Notes: generated by a model not told the origin, from the letters alone. Numbered from the stretch's first letter, positions 1 to 8,718 are shown. The stretch is 64,000 bases of DNA from Roseimicrobium sp. ORNL1 (GCF_011044495.1 NZ_CP049143.1:7750001-7814000), one strand, 5' to 3'. Numbers and translations are program-made.

Positions 1-1551
1 TTCCGCATCTGGATCGCGTGCGGAGAGCAGTGTGCCCAGCCAGGCGCCAAGGAATCCGAGCGGGATGCTCACGATGCCGGGATTCTCCAGCGGGAAAGGA
101 GCGGTCTTGGCATCGAAGAGTCCATTCTTGCTCAGGAGGATGAGCACAATGGAGGCGACGAGACCCACGCCCAGGCCTGAGACGGCGCCCGTGGTATTGA
201 AGCGCTTCCAGAACACGGAGAAGAGAATCACCGGTAAGTTGGCGGAGGCAGCCACCGAGAACGCGAGGCCCACCAGCATGGCCGCATTCACACTGGAGCC
301 CAGCTTGATGGCTAGACCGATACTGACCGCTCCCACGAAGAAGGCGGTGATACGGGCCACGCGTACTTCCTCACCCACGGTCTTCTCTTTGCCGTGGTGA
401 ATCACGTTCGTGTAGAAGTCGTGTGCGAAGGAGGTGCTGGCGCTCATCGTCAGACCGGCGACCACCGCGAGAATGGTGGCGAATGCGACGGCGCTGATGA
501 AGGCGAAGAACATTTCACCACCCAGGACGTGGGCCAGTGTGGGCGCCACCATGTTTCCATTGGGAAGGCCCTTGGCATCCAGCGGGATGTGTCCTGCGGT
601 GACTTCAGCAGGGATGCTGGTGATCTTGAGCAGGGTGGCCGCGCCAAAACCAAAGAACGTGGTGAGCACGTAGAAGACACCGATGATGGCCGTGGCCCAC
701 ACCACGCTGTTGCGCGCAGTCTTTGCGTCCGGCACGGTGTAGAAGCGCACAAGGATATGTGGCAGACCGGCGGTGCCCAGCACGAGACCCAATGCCAGCG
801 AGATGAAGTCCCAGTGTCCCCAGGGATTGGCTTCCGTATGGCCAAATTTCATGCCCGGGTCGAGCAGGTTCACCGGAGGTTTCGTGCCGGCGTAGTCTGC
901 CTTCGAAACGTGCTCGAAGAAGGTGGCAAAGCTGAAGTCATGCTTCGCAAGAACCATGTAGCTCAGTGCGAAGGCGCCCCCCATGAGGAGGATGGCCTTG
1001 ATGATCTGCACCCACGTGGTGGCGAGCATGCCGCCGAAGACCACATACACCAGCATGAGAACACCCACCCCGATCACCGCGGGAGCGAACGGCACCCCGA
1101 TGAGCTGCTCGATGATCCCTCCTGCGCCTACCATCTGCGCGATCATGTAGAAGGTGGAAACGGTGAGCGTGCTCAGCGAGGCCATGGCGCGCACCGGGCG
1201 CTGCTTCATGCGGTAGGCCAGCAGGTCTGCCATGGTGTACTTGCCCGCATTGCGCAGCGGTTCGGCGACCAGCAGGAGCACCGTCAGATACGCCACGAGG
1301 AATCCCACGGAGTACATGAAGCCGTCGTAACCCTTGAGGCAGATCATGCCGGAGATCCCCAGGAAGCTGGCGGCACTCATGTAGTCACCAGCGACGGCAA
1401 GACCATTCTGCCAGCCGGTGATGGAGCGGCCTGCGGCAAAGTAGGCGGCCGAACCGGTCGCCTTTCTCGCACTGAAATACGTGATGACGAGTGTGAGCGC
1501 CACGAAGGCGAGGAACATCCCCAAGGCTGGGGTGATGGTAAAGGCGAGCAT
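1..1551 (-). CDS. actP: Cation/acetate symporter, SSS family (C-terminus cut by window edge)
   Basis: Integral membrane sodium:solute symporter; the closest characterised type is ActP, which imports acetate with a cation. About 517 residues are visible and the family is usually about 550, so roughly 30 C-terminal residues lie off the left edge. Reading from the ATG at 1551, the protein starts MLAFTITPALGMFLAF and runs through many hydrophobic segments. The family-typical stretch YFAAGRSITGWQNGLAVAGD follows transmembrane segment 1, and an MSAASFLGISG motif comes next. The gene starts only 3 bp after the stop of a DUF485 gene, the same partner arrangement as yjcH-actP in E. coli. Acetate specificity is inferred from the partner and overall similarity. 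Confidence 0.85.
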   Translation of the reverse strand, partial: MLAFTITPALGMFLAFVALTLVITYFSARKATGSAAYFAAGRSITGWQNGLAVAGDYMSAASFLGISGMICLKGYDGFMYSVGFLVAYLTVLLLVAEPLRNAGKYTMADLLAYRMKQRPVRAMASLSTLTVSTFYMIAQMVGAGGIIEQLIGVPFAPAVIGVGVLMLVYVVFGGMLATTWVQIIKAILLMGGAFALSYMVLAKHDFSFATFFEHVSKADYAGTKPPVNLLDPGMKFGHTEANPWGHWDFISLALGLVLGTAGLPHILVRFYTVPDAKTARNSVVWATAIIGVFYVLTTFFGFGAATLLKITSIPAEVTAGHIPLDAKGLPNGNMVAPTLAHVLGGEMFFAFISAVAFATILAVVAGLTMSASTSFAHDFYTNVIHHGKEKTVGEEVRVARITAFFVGAVSIGLAIKLGSSVNAAMLVGLAFSVAASANLPVILFSVFWKRFNTTGAVSGLGVGLVASIVLILLSKNGLFDAKTAPFPLENPGIVSIPLGFLGAWLGTLLSARDPDAE

Positions 1552-1554
1552 GGA

Positions 1555-1881
1555 TCAGTCCTTGATAACGGAGTTGAGCAGTTCGGCGTTCATCTTGTCC
1601 CAGCGCCGCGCCGCGCGGACGTACAGGCCGCAAATGACCCAGGTCATGACGAATTGGGAGAGGGCGAAGAGGTAGGCCCAGTTCACCTTGCCCCACACGG
1701 GCTTCTTCATCAGTTCAGGGAAGAACCCGACCAGCACCGGCAGTGCCATGTAATACACCATGAAGAAAATGGTGGCCGGGATGATGAAGCGGAGCTTGGC
1801 ACGCTTCAGCTCCGCAAAGCCGGGATGCTGGGCAATTTTCTCCCATTGTCCCGATGGTATTGGGTTGGTCTCGGCTGGCAT
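1555..1881 (-). CDS. DUF485 (YjcH-type) small membrane protein
   Basis: Small inner-membrane protein of about 108 residues, the usual DUF485 size. Two hydrophobic segments are visible, around IIPATIFFMVYYMALPVLVG and AYLFALSQFVMTWVICGLYV, with the family-like HPGFAELKRAKLRF stretch just before the first. I chose the ATG at 1881 (MPAETNP) over an in-frame ATG 12 codons upstream because the longer version adds only a low-complexity leader. The gene sits directly upstream of the symporter with a 3 bp gap, so the two are almost certainly cotranscribed. Its exact role is unknown; in other bacteria it accompanies acetate permeases. Confidence 0.85.
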   Translation of the reverse strand: MPAETNPIPSGQWEKIAQHPGFAELKRAKLRFIIPATIFFMVYYMALPVLVGFFPELMKKPVWGKVNWAYLFALSQFVMTWVICGLYVRAARRWDKMNAELLNSVIKD

Positions 1882-1953
1882 GGCGCGGAGACTAGAGAGT
1901 CCGCGCCATGATGGCAAGGCGTGAATTGATTGGTTCTGCGGGAACCTTTTTCC

Positions 1954-2889
1954 CTATGATGCTGCAGGGCCGCCGGGGCCGGGCCGCTGGGGAGGACCCG
2001 GGCGTTGCGGACGCGGAGGACCGGCAGGCCGCTGGGGTGTTGCTGGTGCAGGGGCGGGAGCCGGGGCTGGGGCTGGCTTGTTCGCGGCTGGCGGGACCGA
2101 AGGTTTCGCGGGTGCGGGCGTGGCAGGGGTCGGCGTTGCTACCGGAGATGCCGCGGCTGTGGGCGCTACAGCGGAGGCGCGGGTGGCATGGAGAGGCTGG
2201 GGGTGGACCACCACTTTCTTCTTCTTCGTCAGTTCCCATCCATAATAGGCAGCGGCGGCCACGACTACCAGGGTGATGAAGATCCACAGCCACGGCAGCG
2301 CGCGCGCCAGTTCGGTTTCCTGGGTGGGTTGGTTGGCGAGGATTTCCGTGAGCTTGAAGCGGTACCGCACATCACTGTTCGCCTGGTCGTAGAAACCGGA
2401 GTTGGTGCCCGAGATTTTCCCGTCGAAGTGCGTCTTGTACTGCACCCAGTTTTGTTGGGGCAGGTCGGAGACCGGATCCCCCACTCCCAGTTTGCGCACG
2501 ATGCGGGTCTTTCCGTCTGCCTTGGTGACCGTGAACTGACCGGCGAGGATGCCAGCGGGTTTGTTCGCCGCGATTGCATCATTCAGCTTCTCCAGGGAGG
2601 AGAAACTGATGTGCAGTTTCACCACGGGACGGCGGTCGTTGTTCTTGGAATAGCTCAGCAGTTTCACGCCGCTCATGGCATCAAACCGCGCCCTCAGCTT
2701 GGCCTCGTCGAACTCCGGACTGACCTTGGCGTACGTGGAAATCAGCGTGTCCGGCAGCGTGATGCTGACCTTGGCCTCCCCGGACAGATCCTTGTGAATG
2801 GTCAAGTCTTCCTCGTAGTCGAGGCAGGAGCTCAGCAAGAGTAGACAGGTCGCCGCCAGTGCGGCCAGGGAAAGTCGTGCGCGAATCAT
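1954..2889 (-). CDS. Membrane-anchored lipoprotein with Pro/Ala-rich cytoplasmic tail
   Basis: Predicted lipoprotein of about 311 residues. From the ATG at 2889 it begins MIRARLSLAALAATCLLLLS followed by SC, a clear lipobox with Cys around residue 21. A mixed soluble domain follows (DYEEDLTIHKDLSGEAKVSI). Around residues 218-240 a transmembrane helix (LWIFITLVVVAAAAYYG) leads into KKKK and a long Pro/Ala/Arg-rich tail ending QRPGPGGPAAS. The in-frame ATG 48 codons upstream was rejected because the lipoprotein signal would then be internal. The combination of an N-terminal lipid anchor and a second membrane helix suggests that the domain is exposed outside the membrane. No enzyme motif is recognised. 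Confidence 0.75.
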   Translation of the reverse strand: MIRARLSLAALAATCLLLLSSCLDYEEDLTIHKDLSGEAKVSITLPDTLISTYAKVSPEFDEAKLRARFDAMSGVKLLSYSKNNDRRPVVKLHISFSSLEKLNDAIAANKPAGILAGQFTVTKADGKTRIVRKLGVGDPVSDLPQQNWVQYKTHFDGKISGTNSGFYDQANSDVRYRFKLTEILANQPTQETELARALPWLWIFITLVVVAAAAYYGWELTKKKKVVVHPQPLHATRASAVAPTAAASPVATPTPATPAPAKPSVPPAANKPAPAPAPAPAPATPQRPAGPPRPQRPGPPQRPGPGGPAAS

Positions 2890-3065
2890 GCGGCGGGCAT
2901 GGGAAGTGCGAGGGCAGGCGGAGTCAAGTGAGAAGCGCATGAGGATCCATGCAGAGTGCGATTCGCAACCTTCGGCGCATCGTCGTGCGTATCCCATGGC
3001 CCAATCCGGAGCCCGAGATTGCACATTTCGCATTCCGCGTTGTGCCTTTGCCGGGTTTCTCTACG

Positions 3066-4397
3066 ATGCCCGCACTTATGCCTTCCACTTCCGAAACGCC
3101 CCTCGAACGAGTCCGCCATGTGAGGGACTCCATGCCCGAGGGCGGCATGTTTGAGGGAAAGGAATGGCGCGTGTCTCCGGAACCCTTTCCGCTGGATGAA
3201 GCCCAAGTGCGGACCATGGAGGCCCTCGGTACGGCGGCGCTGGCATTCCAGCGGGCCTGCAACCGGCTCTACTTCGAATCTGCGGAAGGCGGTCCGCATG
3301 CCTGGGTGGCGCGTCTTCTCGATCAGGGCAAGCCGGAGCGCATGGTCGCTCTGGGAAGGCAGGAGCGCTGGCGCGAGGAAGTGCCACGTGTCATCCGCCC
3401 GGACCTCATCCTCACGGAGACCGGTTTGAGCATCACGGAACTCGACAACCTCCCCGGCGGCATCGGCCTCACCGGCTGGCTTGGCGAGACCTATGCCGCG
3501 CTCGGCGAGAATATTGTGGGCGGCGCTTCCGGCATGGTGGAGGGATTTGCGAAGGCCTATCCCGGAAATGACATCCTGGTTTCGCGCGAGTCTCAGGGAT
3601 ATCAGCCGGAAATGGAATGGCTGAATGGGCGCATCCGCGAGAAGGGTTTGCCTGCGGGAGCCGTGCTCAACCCCTGGAAGCTGCCGCCGAGCGAGCTGGC
3701 AGGGCGCGATATTTACCGGTTCTTCGAGCTCTGGGATCTGGATAACGTGGAGCACAGCGCGGAACTCCTCGCCATGGCGGAGAAGGGGGAGGTGCGAATC
3801 ACGCCTCCCGTGAAGCCCTTCCTGGAGGAGAAGCTGTGGCTCGGACTGTTCTGGTCACCCGCCCTGCAGGAGTGGTGGGAGCAGGCGCTCACGCCGGAAC
3901 ATCTCGCCCTCCTGAAGCAGTGCATTCCCTACGGCTGGGTGTTGGATCCCGTGAAGCTGCCGCTGCATGCCGAGTGGCCGCGCCTGGGTATCCAATCGTG
4001 GGAGGAGATGAAGAAGTTCGGCAACAAGGAGCGCGAGCTTGTCATCAAGATCAGCGGCTGGTCCGAGAAAAGTTGGGGTTCACGTGGCGTGAACATCGGT
4101 CATGACCTCTCCACGGAAGGCTGGGCCGCCTCCATTGATGAAGCGCTGGCTGCCTTCCCCACGAATCCCCATCTCATGCAACGGTTCCATCGTGGTCGCG
4201 TGATCGCACACCCGGTGTGGGATGAGGCAAAGCAGGAGTCCGTGATGATGCAGGGCCGTGTGCGCCTGTGCCCTTATTATTTTGTGCTGGGAGACGAAGC
4301 GAAACTCAGCGGCGTGCTCGCGACCATCGTGCCGGCAGACAAAAAGATCCTGCACGGCATGACGGATGCGATGCTGGTGCCGTGTGGGGTGAGGTAG
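3066..4397 (+). CDS. ATP-grasp-like protein of unknown function
   Basis: Soluble protein of about 443 residues with no signal peptide. The middle region contains IRPDLILTETGLSITELDNL and later a stretch reading LVIKISGWSEKSWGSRGV. A lysine-containing strand followed by a Gly/Ser-rich loop resembles the nucleotide-binding part of ATP-grasp and glutathionylspermidine-synthase-like folds. This is inference from local pattern, not a confident family call. Two close ATGs (3066, 3078) are possible starts. The gene is divergent from the lipoprotein gene at 1954-2889, with a gap of about 180 bp that probably holds both promoters. Confidence 0.6.
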   Translation: MPALMPSTSETPLERVRHVRDSMPEGGMFEGKEWRVSPEPFPLDEAQVRTMEALGTAALAFQRACNRLYFESAEGGPHAWVARLLDQGKPERMVALGRQERWREEVPRVIRPDLILTETGLSITELDNLPGGIGLTGWLGETYAALGENIVGGASGMVEGFAKAYPGNDILVSRESQGYQPEMEWLNGRIREKGLPAGAVLNPWKLPPSELAGRDIYRFFELWDLDNVEHSAELLAMAEKGEVRITPPVKPFLEEKLWLGLFWSPALQEWWEQALTPEHLALLKQCIPYGWVLDPVKLPLHAEWPRLGIQSWEEMKKFGNKERELVIKISGWSEKSWGSRGVNIGHDLSTEGWAASIDEALAAFPTNPHLMQRFHRGRVIAHPVWDEAKQESVMMQGRVRLCPYYFVLGDEAKLSGVLATIVPADKKILHGMTDAMLVPCGVR

Positions 4398-4450
4398 TAG
4401 TGTGTTGCTTGCGGTCGCTGGCAACACGTGGTAACTAATTAACAGAATCC

Positions 4451-4678
4451 GTGAGCGCTTTGGCACCAGCCGACATCGAAAATATGACGACTCAGGAGCG
4501 GCTTCAAGCGATGGAGCTGCTTTGGAAGTCCCTTGCAAAGGATGGTGGACATCAGGTCGCTACCCCTGCGTGGCATGCCCGGGTGCTCGCCGCGCGACGG
4601 GCTAAGGTTGAGGCGGGTCAAGGTCGGTTCTTGTCGCTTGATGAATTGAAGAGGCGACTCCGGGGTGCTTCCAAATGA
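4451..4678 (+). CDS. Antitoxin, addiction-module component (Unstab_antitox-like)
   Basis: Short acidic/basic protein of 75 residues. It matches the antitoxin at 8500-8718 in layout: an N-terminal I..MT..ERL.AMELLW.S pattern, a central PAWH, and a C-terminal LDELKRRLR helix. It probably neutralises the ParE-type toxin encoded next. The first codon is GTG at 4451; an in-frame ATG at 4484 (MTTQERLQ) is an alternative start. Its stop overlaps the toxin ATG (ATGA at 4675-4678), the standard coupling in these modules. Confidence 0.75.
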   Translation: MSALAPADIENMTTQERLQAMELLWKSLAKDGGHQVATPAWHARVLAARRAKVEAGQGRFLSLDELKRRLRGASK

Positions 4679-4976
4679 GGAACGTTATCGTTCTTGAAAA
4701 AGCGGCTGAGGATCTTGAGATCGGACGGGAGTTCTACGATGCCAGCGAGTCAGGAATTGGCTCATATTTTGTGGAGTCACTGGTATCCGATATCGAAAGT
4801 TTGGCGCAGCTGCATGGCATCCACCCAATCCGTGAGGGCTTTCACCGAATGCTGCAAGCCGCTTTCCTTTTGGCATCTACTACGATGAAGGTGATGTAGA
4901 TGTCAGAGTCTTCGCGGTTTTGGATTTGCGGCGGGATCCTTCTTGGATTCATGAAGAGCTTGAGGGAAGGAAGTAG
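4675..4976 (+). pseudogene. ParE/RelE-type toxin, frameshifted
   Basis: The reading frame starting at 4675 gives MRNVIVLEKAAEDLEIGREF and continues collinear with the intact toxin at 8204-8503 (shared FYDASESGIGSYFVESL / FYEESRAGLGDYFISSL and DIESL). It then runs into AFLLASTT and a stop at 4897-4899. Near 4860-4866 the homologous text continues in another frame: FPFGIYYDEGDVDVRVFAVL, then RRDPSWIHEELEGRK and a stop at 4974-4976. This aligns with FPFGIYY and RRAPSWIRDHL of the intact copy. One base appears to be missing near the GCTTTCC stretch, so the C-terminal half is lost. The likely result is an inactive toxin with a surviving antitoxin. A sequencing error is possible. Confidence 0.75.
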
Positions 4977-5003
4977 GGTGCCAGGCGCGATTAGGCGGCC
5001 GCG

Positions 5004-5351
5004 TCAACCCCGCTGCCACCGGTAGATGATTTTCCGCACGGATTCTTCCGCCTTCAGGGCTGGCCAGAAAAGAGTGGCTGCGAATTTTTCATCGCTGGTG
5101 CTCGTGTCGGCACGCATTCTGGGTGGCCCAGAACCGCATGCCGTTGAGATGCGGACCATGGTACTGGCCTTTCCAGTCGCAGGATCGATGGTGGTCACAA
5201 GGCTCTTGGTCCTTCGACTGAATCCGTAATCTGCTTTCACTGGACCGAAGATTCGGTAGCCAGAGTAGGCACACAAGTACGCGACGACGACTATCAATAT
5301 CACCCATGCATTTGAGTGAAATACGGGACGATAGCTGTCCGATGTTTCCAT
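5004..5351 (-). CDS. Hypothetical single-pass membrane protein
   Basis: About 115 residues from the ATG at 5351 (METSDSYRPVF). One clear transmembrane segment lies near the N-terminus (AWVILIVVVAYLCAYSGYRI), followed by a hydrophilic domain rich in Thr, Ser, Lys and Arg. No family is recognised. It lies just upstream of the PLD-like gene's 3' end but reads in the same direction, away from it, and the gap to 5397 is only about 45 bp. It could be cotranscribed downstream of that gene. Confidence 0.5.
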   Translation of the reverse strand: METSDSYRPVFHSNAWVILIVVVAYLCAYSGYRIFGPVKADYGFSRRTKSLVTTIDPATGKASTMVRISTACGSGPPRMRADTSTSDEKFAATLFWPALKAEESVRKIIYRWQRG

Positions 5352-5396
5352 GGAAACAAAACTTTGGCGGTGTCGTGCTGGCATTTTACCTCGCCT

Positions 5397-5918
5397 TCAC
5401 CGGATCGGACTAGGGCAAACTTCCCGGCGCTGACACTTCTCGCAAAACTCTCCCACGTAAAAGTCGTCCAGCCACGCCATCAGTTCGCGGATGTGGTCGC
5501 GGTCTTCGGTGATGAAACCCGCTTCGAAATTGCGTCGATGCGGTGATTTCGCGCCCACGCCGGCGCCGGTGAGATTGGCGCTGCCGACATAGGCTATGCG
5601 ATCATCGGCAATGATGCACTTCATGTGCATGCGGGGGCACAGGATGCGCTCGAAGAGATCGCTGCGCACAAACTCGGGATATTGGTCAAAGTCTTCGCGA
5701 AAACGAGGGCCGGGCTCTTTCGCATGGATGAGCCGCACCTCTACACCTTCGCGCAGCTTCCCGGCGAGCATTTCGAGGAAGGGCACGAAGCGCCCGGTGC
5801 CATTATCCACGAACAGATCCTTCAAGTCCGCCGTCACGATCCACAACACCCGTCGCGCCGCGGGGAGCACACGGCCCATCACGGCGGTATAGGTGGCTTC
5901 GTTGAGGATCAGTTCCAT
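5397..5918 (-). CDS. Phospholipase D-like domain protein
   Basis: Single-domain PLD-like protein of 173 residues. One HKD-type motif is visible (HMKCIIADD = H-x-K-x4-D) followed by YVGSANLTGAG, the usual G-S-x-N block. With one motif it would need to dimerise to form an active site, as known for Nuc-type PLD proteins. The C-terminus carries a CEKC..REVC cysteine cluster that might bind metal. Members of this group cleave phosphodiesters in nucleic acid or lipid; the substrate cannot be told here. No signal peptide is seen, so a cytoplasmic place is likely. Confidence 0.85.
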   Translation of the reverse strand: MELILNEATYTAVMGRVLPAARRVLWIVTADLKDLFVDNGTGRFVPFLEMLAGKLREGVEVRLIHAKEPGPRFREDFDQYPEFVRSDLFERILCPRMHMKCIIADDRIAYVGSANLTGAGVGAKSPHRRNFEAGFITEDRDHIRELMAWLDDFYVGEFCEKCQRREVCPSPIR

Positions 5919-6008
5919 GGGGTCAGGGCTGATGGCAGTATAGAGGAGTTCAAGGCACGCCCAAGCGAAAGGCGTGGTGTTACCCGTCAGGGACGATTGG
6001 CATTCTAA

Positions 6009-6059
6009 CCCACCACCGCTGCCCGCTATATTCGGACGCGCAGGAGCGCATCCCTACCG
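6009..6059 (+). repeat. REPIN-like element A, left arm
   Basis: 51-bp arm that is the reverse complement of 6199-6249 with one mismatch by eye. Read on the opposite strand it contains a GGTAGG box followed by a hairpin with an 8-bp stem (GGATGCGC/GCGCGTCC, one G-T pair) and loop TCCT, then GAATATAG. A short box, a stem with a pyrimidine loop and a short tail are the features shared with the other intergenic repeats in this window. Confidence 0.85.
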
Positions 6060-6198
6060 CATTTTTTTGAAGGGACGTTCACGTCAAGGAAGGTGGCAAG
6101 CGAGGTCGCTTCTGCAGTGTCGCTGGTTTGGAAAAAATGCATCGGAGCTCCTGAATCGCCACTCGCTCCAGACGAGAACGTCGTTTCTTACAAAGGGA

Positions 6199-6249
6199 CG
6201 GTAGGGATGCGCTCCTGCGCGTCCGAATATAGCGGGCGGCGGTGGTGGG
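6199..6249 (-). repeat. REPIN-like element A, right arm
   Basis: Inverted partner of 6009-6059 (50 of 51 positions). The pair could fold into one long stem or into two separate hairpins. Its high arm identity suggests recent arrival or gene conversion between arms. It resembles REP/REPIN doublets known from other bacteria; no RAYT transposase is in this window. Confidence 0.85.
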
Positions 6250-6320
6250 CGGCTTTGAGCAGAACATGCCGGTGCGACATTGTTTCATGACTACGCCTCC
6301 CAATAGCGAGCGACTCACAC

Positions 6321-8153
6321 CTACTCCGCCAGCTTTTCCTCCTGGAAGCTCAATGCCACCAGTTCCGCGTAGTACGGACACTTCTTCATGAGCTCGTCAT
6401 GCGTTCCATGATCCACAACCTGGCCGGAGCGCATGGCGTAGATTTGATCGGCATGCAGAATCGTACTCAAGCGATGTGCGATGACGAGGCATGTGCGATC
6501 CCTGCGCAGTTCATCAATGGCCTGCTGGATGAGTCGCTCGCTCTTTGTGTCCACCGCGCTGGTAGCTTCGTCGAGCAGGAGGATGGGGGCATCTTTCAAG
6601 AACGCGCGAGCGATGGAGATGCGCTGCTTCTCACCACCGCTCAAGCGTGAGCCGCGTTCACCCACCGTGGCATCGAGCTTGCCATCCAGCTTCTCCACGA
6701 AATCGGCGGCGCACGCGAGACGCAATGCCTGCCACAACTCCTCATCCGTGGCGTCGGGTTTTCCGAGTTTCAAGTTCTCCCGGATCGTCTGGTTGAAGAG
6801 ATAACTCTCCTGCGTGACGTAGCCGATGGAGTCACGCAGGCTCACCTTGCTCAGGGATCGAATCGATTTTCCATCGAGCAGAATCTCGCCGCTGTCCGGA
6901 TCGTAAAAGCGTGTGAGCAATTGGAAGAGCGTGCTCTTCCCCGCCCCGGTGGCGCCGACGATGGCGACCGTTTGTTGTGGCTTCACCAATACGTTGATGT
7001 GCTCCACCGTGGGTCGGTGCTCATCGTAGCGGAAACTCACGTCCTCGAAGCGAATCTCGCCTTTCACCTCCTTCAACGCGTCTCCGTGATGCAGTTCCTC
7101 CGCGCCACCGAGCGTGAGGATATCGAAGATGCGCTTCGCACTGGCGAGGCCGTTCACAAAGGTCTGGTTCACGCCGTGCAGACGTCCGATGGGCTCGTAG
7201 AACATGCCCATCAGCAGCAGGAACTGGCTGAGCTTGCCGATGGTCAGGGCATTGGCTTCAAAGTTCTTCAGTGCTTCCGCATTCACAGCGGAAGTACGTA
7301 GCGCATCCAGCGCTTGCATATCCTGGATGCACCAGTACGCGCCGAATCCCATGAGCAACACCACGCCCAAATCGCCCAGGAACCCCATGCCGGGACCATA
7401 GATGGACCATGCGCGTTGCAGCTTGGTTTGCTGATCTCGATAGGCACCGCTGGATTCATCAAAGTCCTCCTGCTTCTCCTGCTCCAGCGTATAGCTCTTG
7501 ATTTGACGGATGCCGGCGATGTTGTCATGCAACAAGGTGCTCAGGCCGCTCGCTGCTTCGCGCGCCTTGGTGGCACGAGGTGAAACCCATCGCGCGTATA
7601 TCCATCCGCCGGCAATGATAAACGGCACGGGAATCAGCACCACGGTCGCAAGCTTGGGATGGATGGAGTACATCACCCCGCCCGTGAGGAGCACCTGCAA
7701 CACCGCGGGCAGACCCTGATCGATGCCCTCAAGAATCACCCGCTGCGTGTTGGGCACATCGTCCGCCATGCGCGTGAGGATGTCGCCCGAGCTTTGCCGG
7801 TCGAACCACTTCAGCGGGAGGTGTTGAATCTTGCGATGCAACTCGCTGCGCAGGTCATAGGTCATGCGCAGTTCGAAGGCATTGTTCGCCAGCGTGCGCA
7901 GCGTGTAAAAAAACTGCTTCAGCGCGAAGGAGCCCAAAGCCAACCCCGCCGCGCCCAGAATCAAATCAAGCCGCCGGTTCGGGATGATGTCATCGATGAA
8001 CTTCTGCGTGACCGCCGGGAACACAAAGCCGAGAAGCGTCCCCGCAATCGCCATGAACGCCCCTGCTGCCACCCGCCACGGGTACCGCCGCATGAAACGG
8101 ATCATCTGCGACGCAGTGGACGTGGCGGCGGACATGGTACTATGGCTACTCAA
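6321..8153 (-). CDS. ABC exporter, fused permease-ATPase (MsbA/lipid A-exporter-like)
   Basis: 610-residue half-transporter that should work as a homodimer in the inner membrane. Residues about 20-330 form the six-helix exporter domain (FVFPAVTQKFIDDIIPNRRL after helix 1). The C-terminal ATPase has Walker A GATGAGKST near residue 400, signature LSGGEKQR near 504, Walker B ILLLDEATSAVD near 520, and the switch His in IAHRLST. Length is typical for MsbA-like proteins. The substrate is not determined by sequence; lipids or drugs are usual. It stands alone, with element A downstream and the toxin-antitoxin pair upstream on the same strand. Confidence 0.9.
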   Translation of the reverse strand: MSSHSTMSAATSTASQMIRFMRRYPWRVAAGAFMAIAGTLLGFVFPAVTQKFIDDIIPNRRLDLILGAAGLALGSFALKQFFYTLRTLANNAFELRMTYDLRSELHRKIQHLPLKWFDRQSSGDILTRMADDVPNTQRVILEGIDQGLPAVLQVLLTGGVMYSIHPKLATVVLIPVPFIIAGGWIYARWVSPRATKAREAASGLSTLLHDNIAGIRQIKSYTLEQEKQEDFDESSGAYRDQQTKLQRAWSIYGPGMGFLGDLGVVLLMGFGAYWCIQDMQALDALRTSAVNAEALKNFEANALTIGKLSQFLLLMGMFYEPIGRLHGVNQTFVNGLASAKRIFDILTLGGAEELHHGDALKEVKGEIRFEDVSFRYDEHRPTVEHINVLVKPQQTVAIVGATGAGKSTLFQLLTRFYDPDSGEILLDGKSIRSLSKVSLRDSIGYVTQESYLFNQTIRENLKLGKPDATDEELWQALRLACAADFVEKLDGKLDATVGERGSRLSGGEKQRISIARAFLKDAPILLLDEATSAVDTKSERLIQQAIDELRRDRTCLVIAHRLSTILHADQIYAMRSGQVVDHGTHDELMKKCPYYAELVALSFQEEKLAE

Positions 8154-8203
8154 TCATCGCCTAAAAATCCAGTGTGGAGTGACCCAAGATCAGGCGCACC
8201 ACC

Positions 8204-8503
8204 TCAAGCTTTCCCGAGGTGATCGCGGATCCAGGAAGGGGCTCTTCTGCAGTCCACCACAGCCCTGACTACCACGACATCGCCTTCCATCGAGTAGTAG
8301 ATGCCAAACGGAAATCGTTTGGAAAGTGCGCGATAAAAGTTGCGATATACCCTGCGATGAATACCGCCCAGTATCCTTAGCGATTCGATGTCTGAATAGA
8401 GCGAGGAAATGAAATAGTCACCCAATCCGGCTCGGCTCTCCTCGTAGAAATGGAAACCCTCAATCAGATCGTCCCGGGCCGATTTGAGGATCTGCAATTT
8501 CAT
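8204..8503 (-). CDS. ParE/RelE-type toxin (intact)
   Basis: 99 residues, normal for ParE-like toxins. The fold pattern is typical: an N-terminal strand with charged helix (ILKSARDDLIEGFHFYEE), the GLGDYF and DIESL helix, then the beta sheet FPFGIYY, VVVVRAVV and RRAPSWI. The family poisons gyrase or cleaves mRNA; which of these applies cannot be told. Its ATG overlaps the stop of the antitoxin (8500-8503). It is the intact counterpart of the frameshifted toxin at 4675-4976. Confidence 0.85.
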   Translation of the reverse strand: MKLQILKSARDDLIEGFHFYEESRAGLGDYFISSLYSDIESLRILGGIHRRVYRNFYRALSKRFPFGIYYSMEGDVVVVRAVVDCRRAPSWIRDHLGKA

Positions 8504-8718
8504 CGAATTGCCTTCTCAATCTGTCTTTTCGCCTCTTCCCAGTCGATCGCTTTATCACGCCCTTCCTCGAAGGCACGCTGTCTCTCGTCCAGAATGTCCT
8601 TGTGCCATTGAGGGACTTCCACTTGATCGGGATCACTCGCAATCTCAGACCACACTGCCTCGAGAAGCTCCAACTTCTCAGGAAGGGTCATTTGCTTGAT
8701 TTCCGACGGTGCAATCAT
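8500..8718 (-). CDS. Antitoxin, addiction-module component (Unstab_antitox-like)
   Basis: 72 residues from the ATG at 8718 (MIAPSEIKQMTLPEKLELLE). It has the same plan as the antitoxin at 4451-4678: a leucine-rich first helix ending LLEAVW, a central PQWHKDIL, and a C-terminal acidic helix DWEEAKRQIE. A longer in-frame start at 8814 would overlap the end of the large FHA-ABC gene (8763-11597), so the shorter start is preferred. It precedes and overlaps the toxin gene. Confidence 0.8.
   Translation of the reverse strand: MIAPSEIKQMTLPEKLELLEAVWSEIASDPDQVEVPQWHKDILDERQRAFEEGRDKAIDWEEAKRQIEKAIR

Larger units (their letters stand above)
5919..6320. other. Intergenic stretch with REPIN-like doublet
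   Basis: 402 bp between the PLD-like gene and the start-distal end of the ABC exporter, both on the minus strand. It is dominated by a pair of inverted 51-bp arms (6009-6059 and 6199-6249) around a 139-bp interior. No credible ORF is seen; the short ORFs here are products of the repeat arms. Confidence 0.7.

Noticed and set aside
394-1911. 505-residue ORF antisense to the symporter and DUF485 genes
   Set aside because: It spans two well-supported genes on the other strand and has a His/Glu-rich, low-information sequence with no family.
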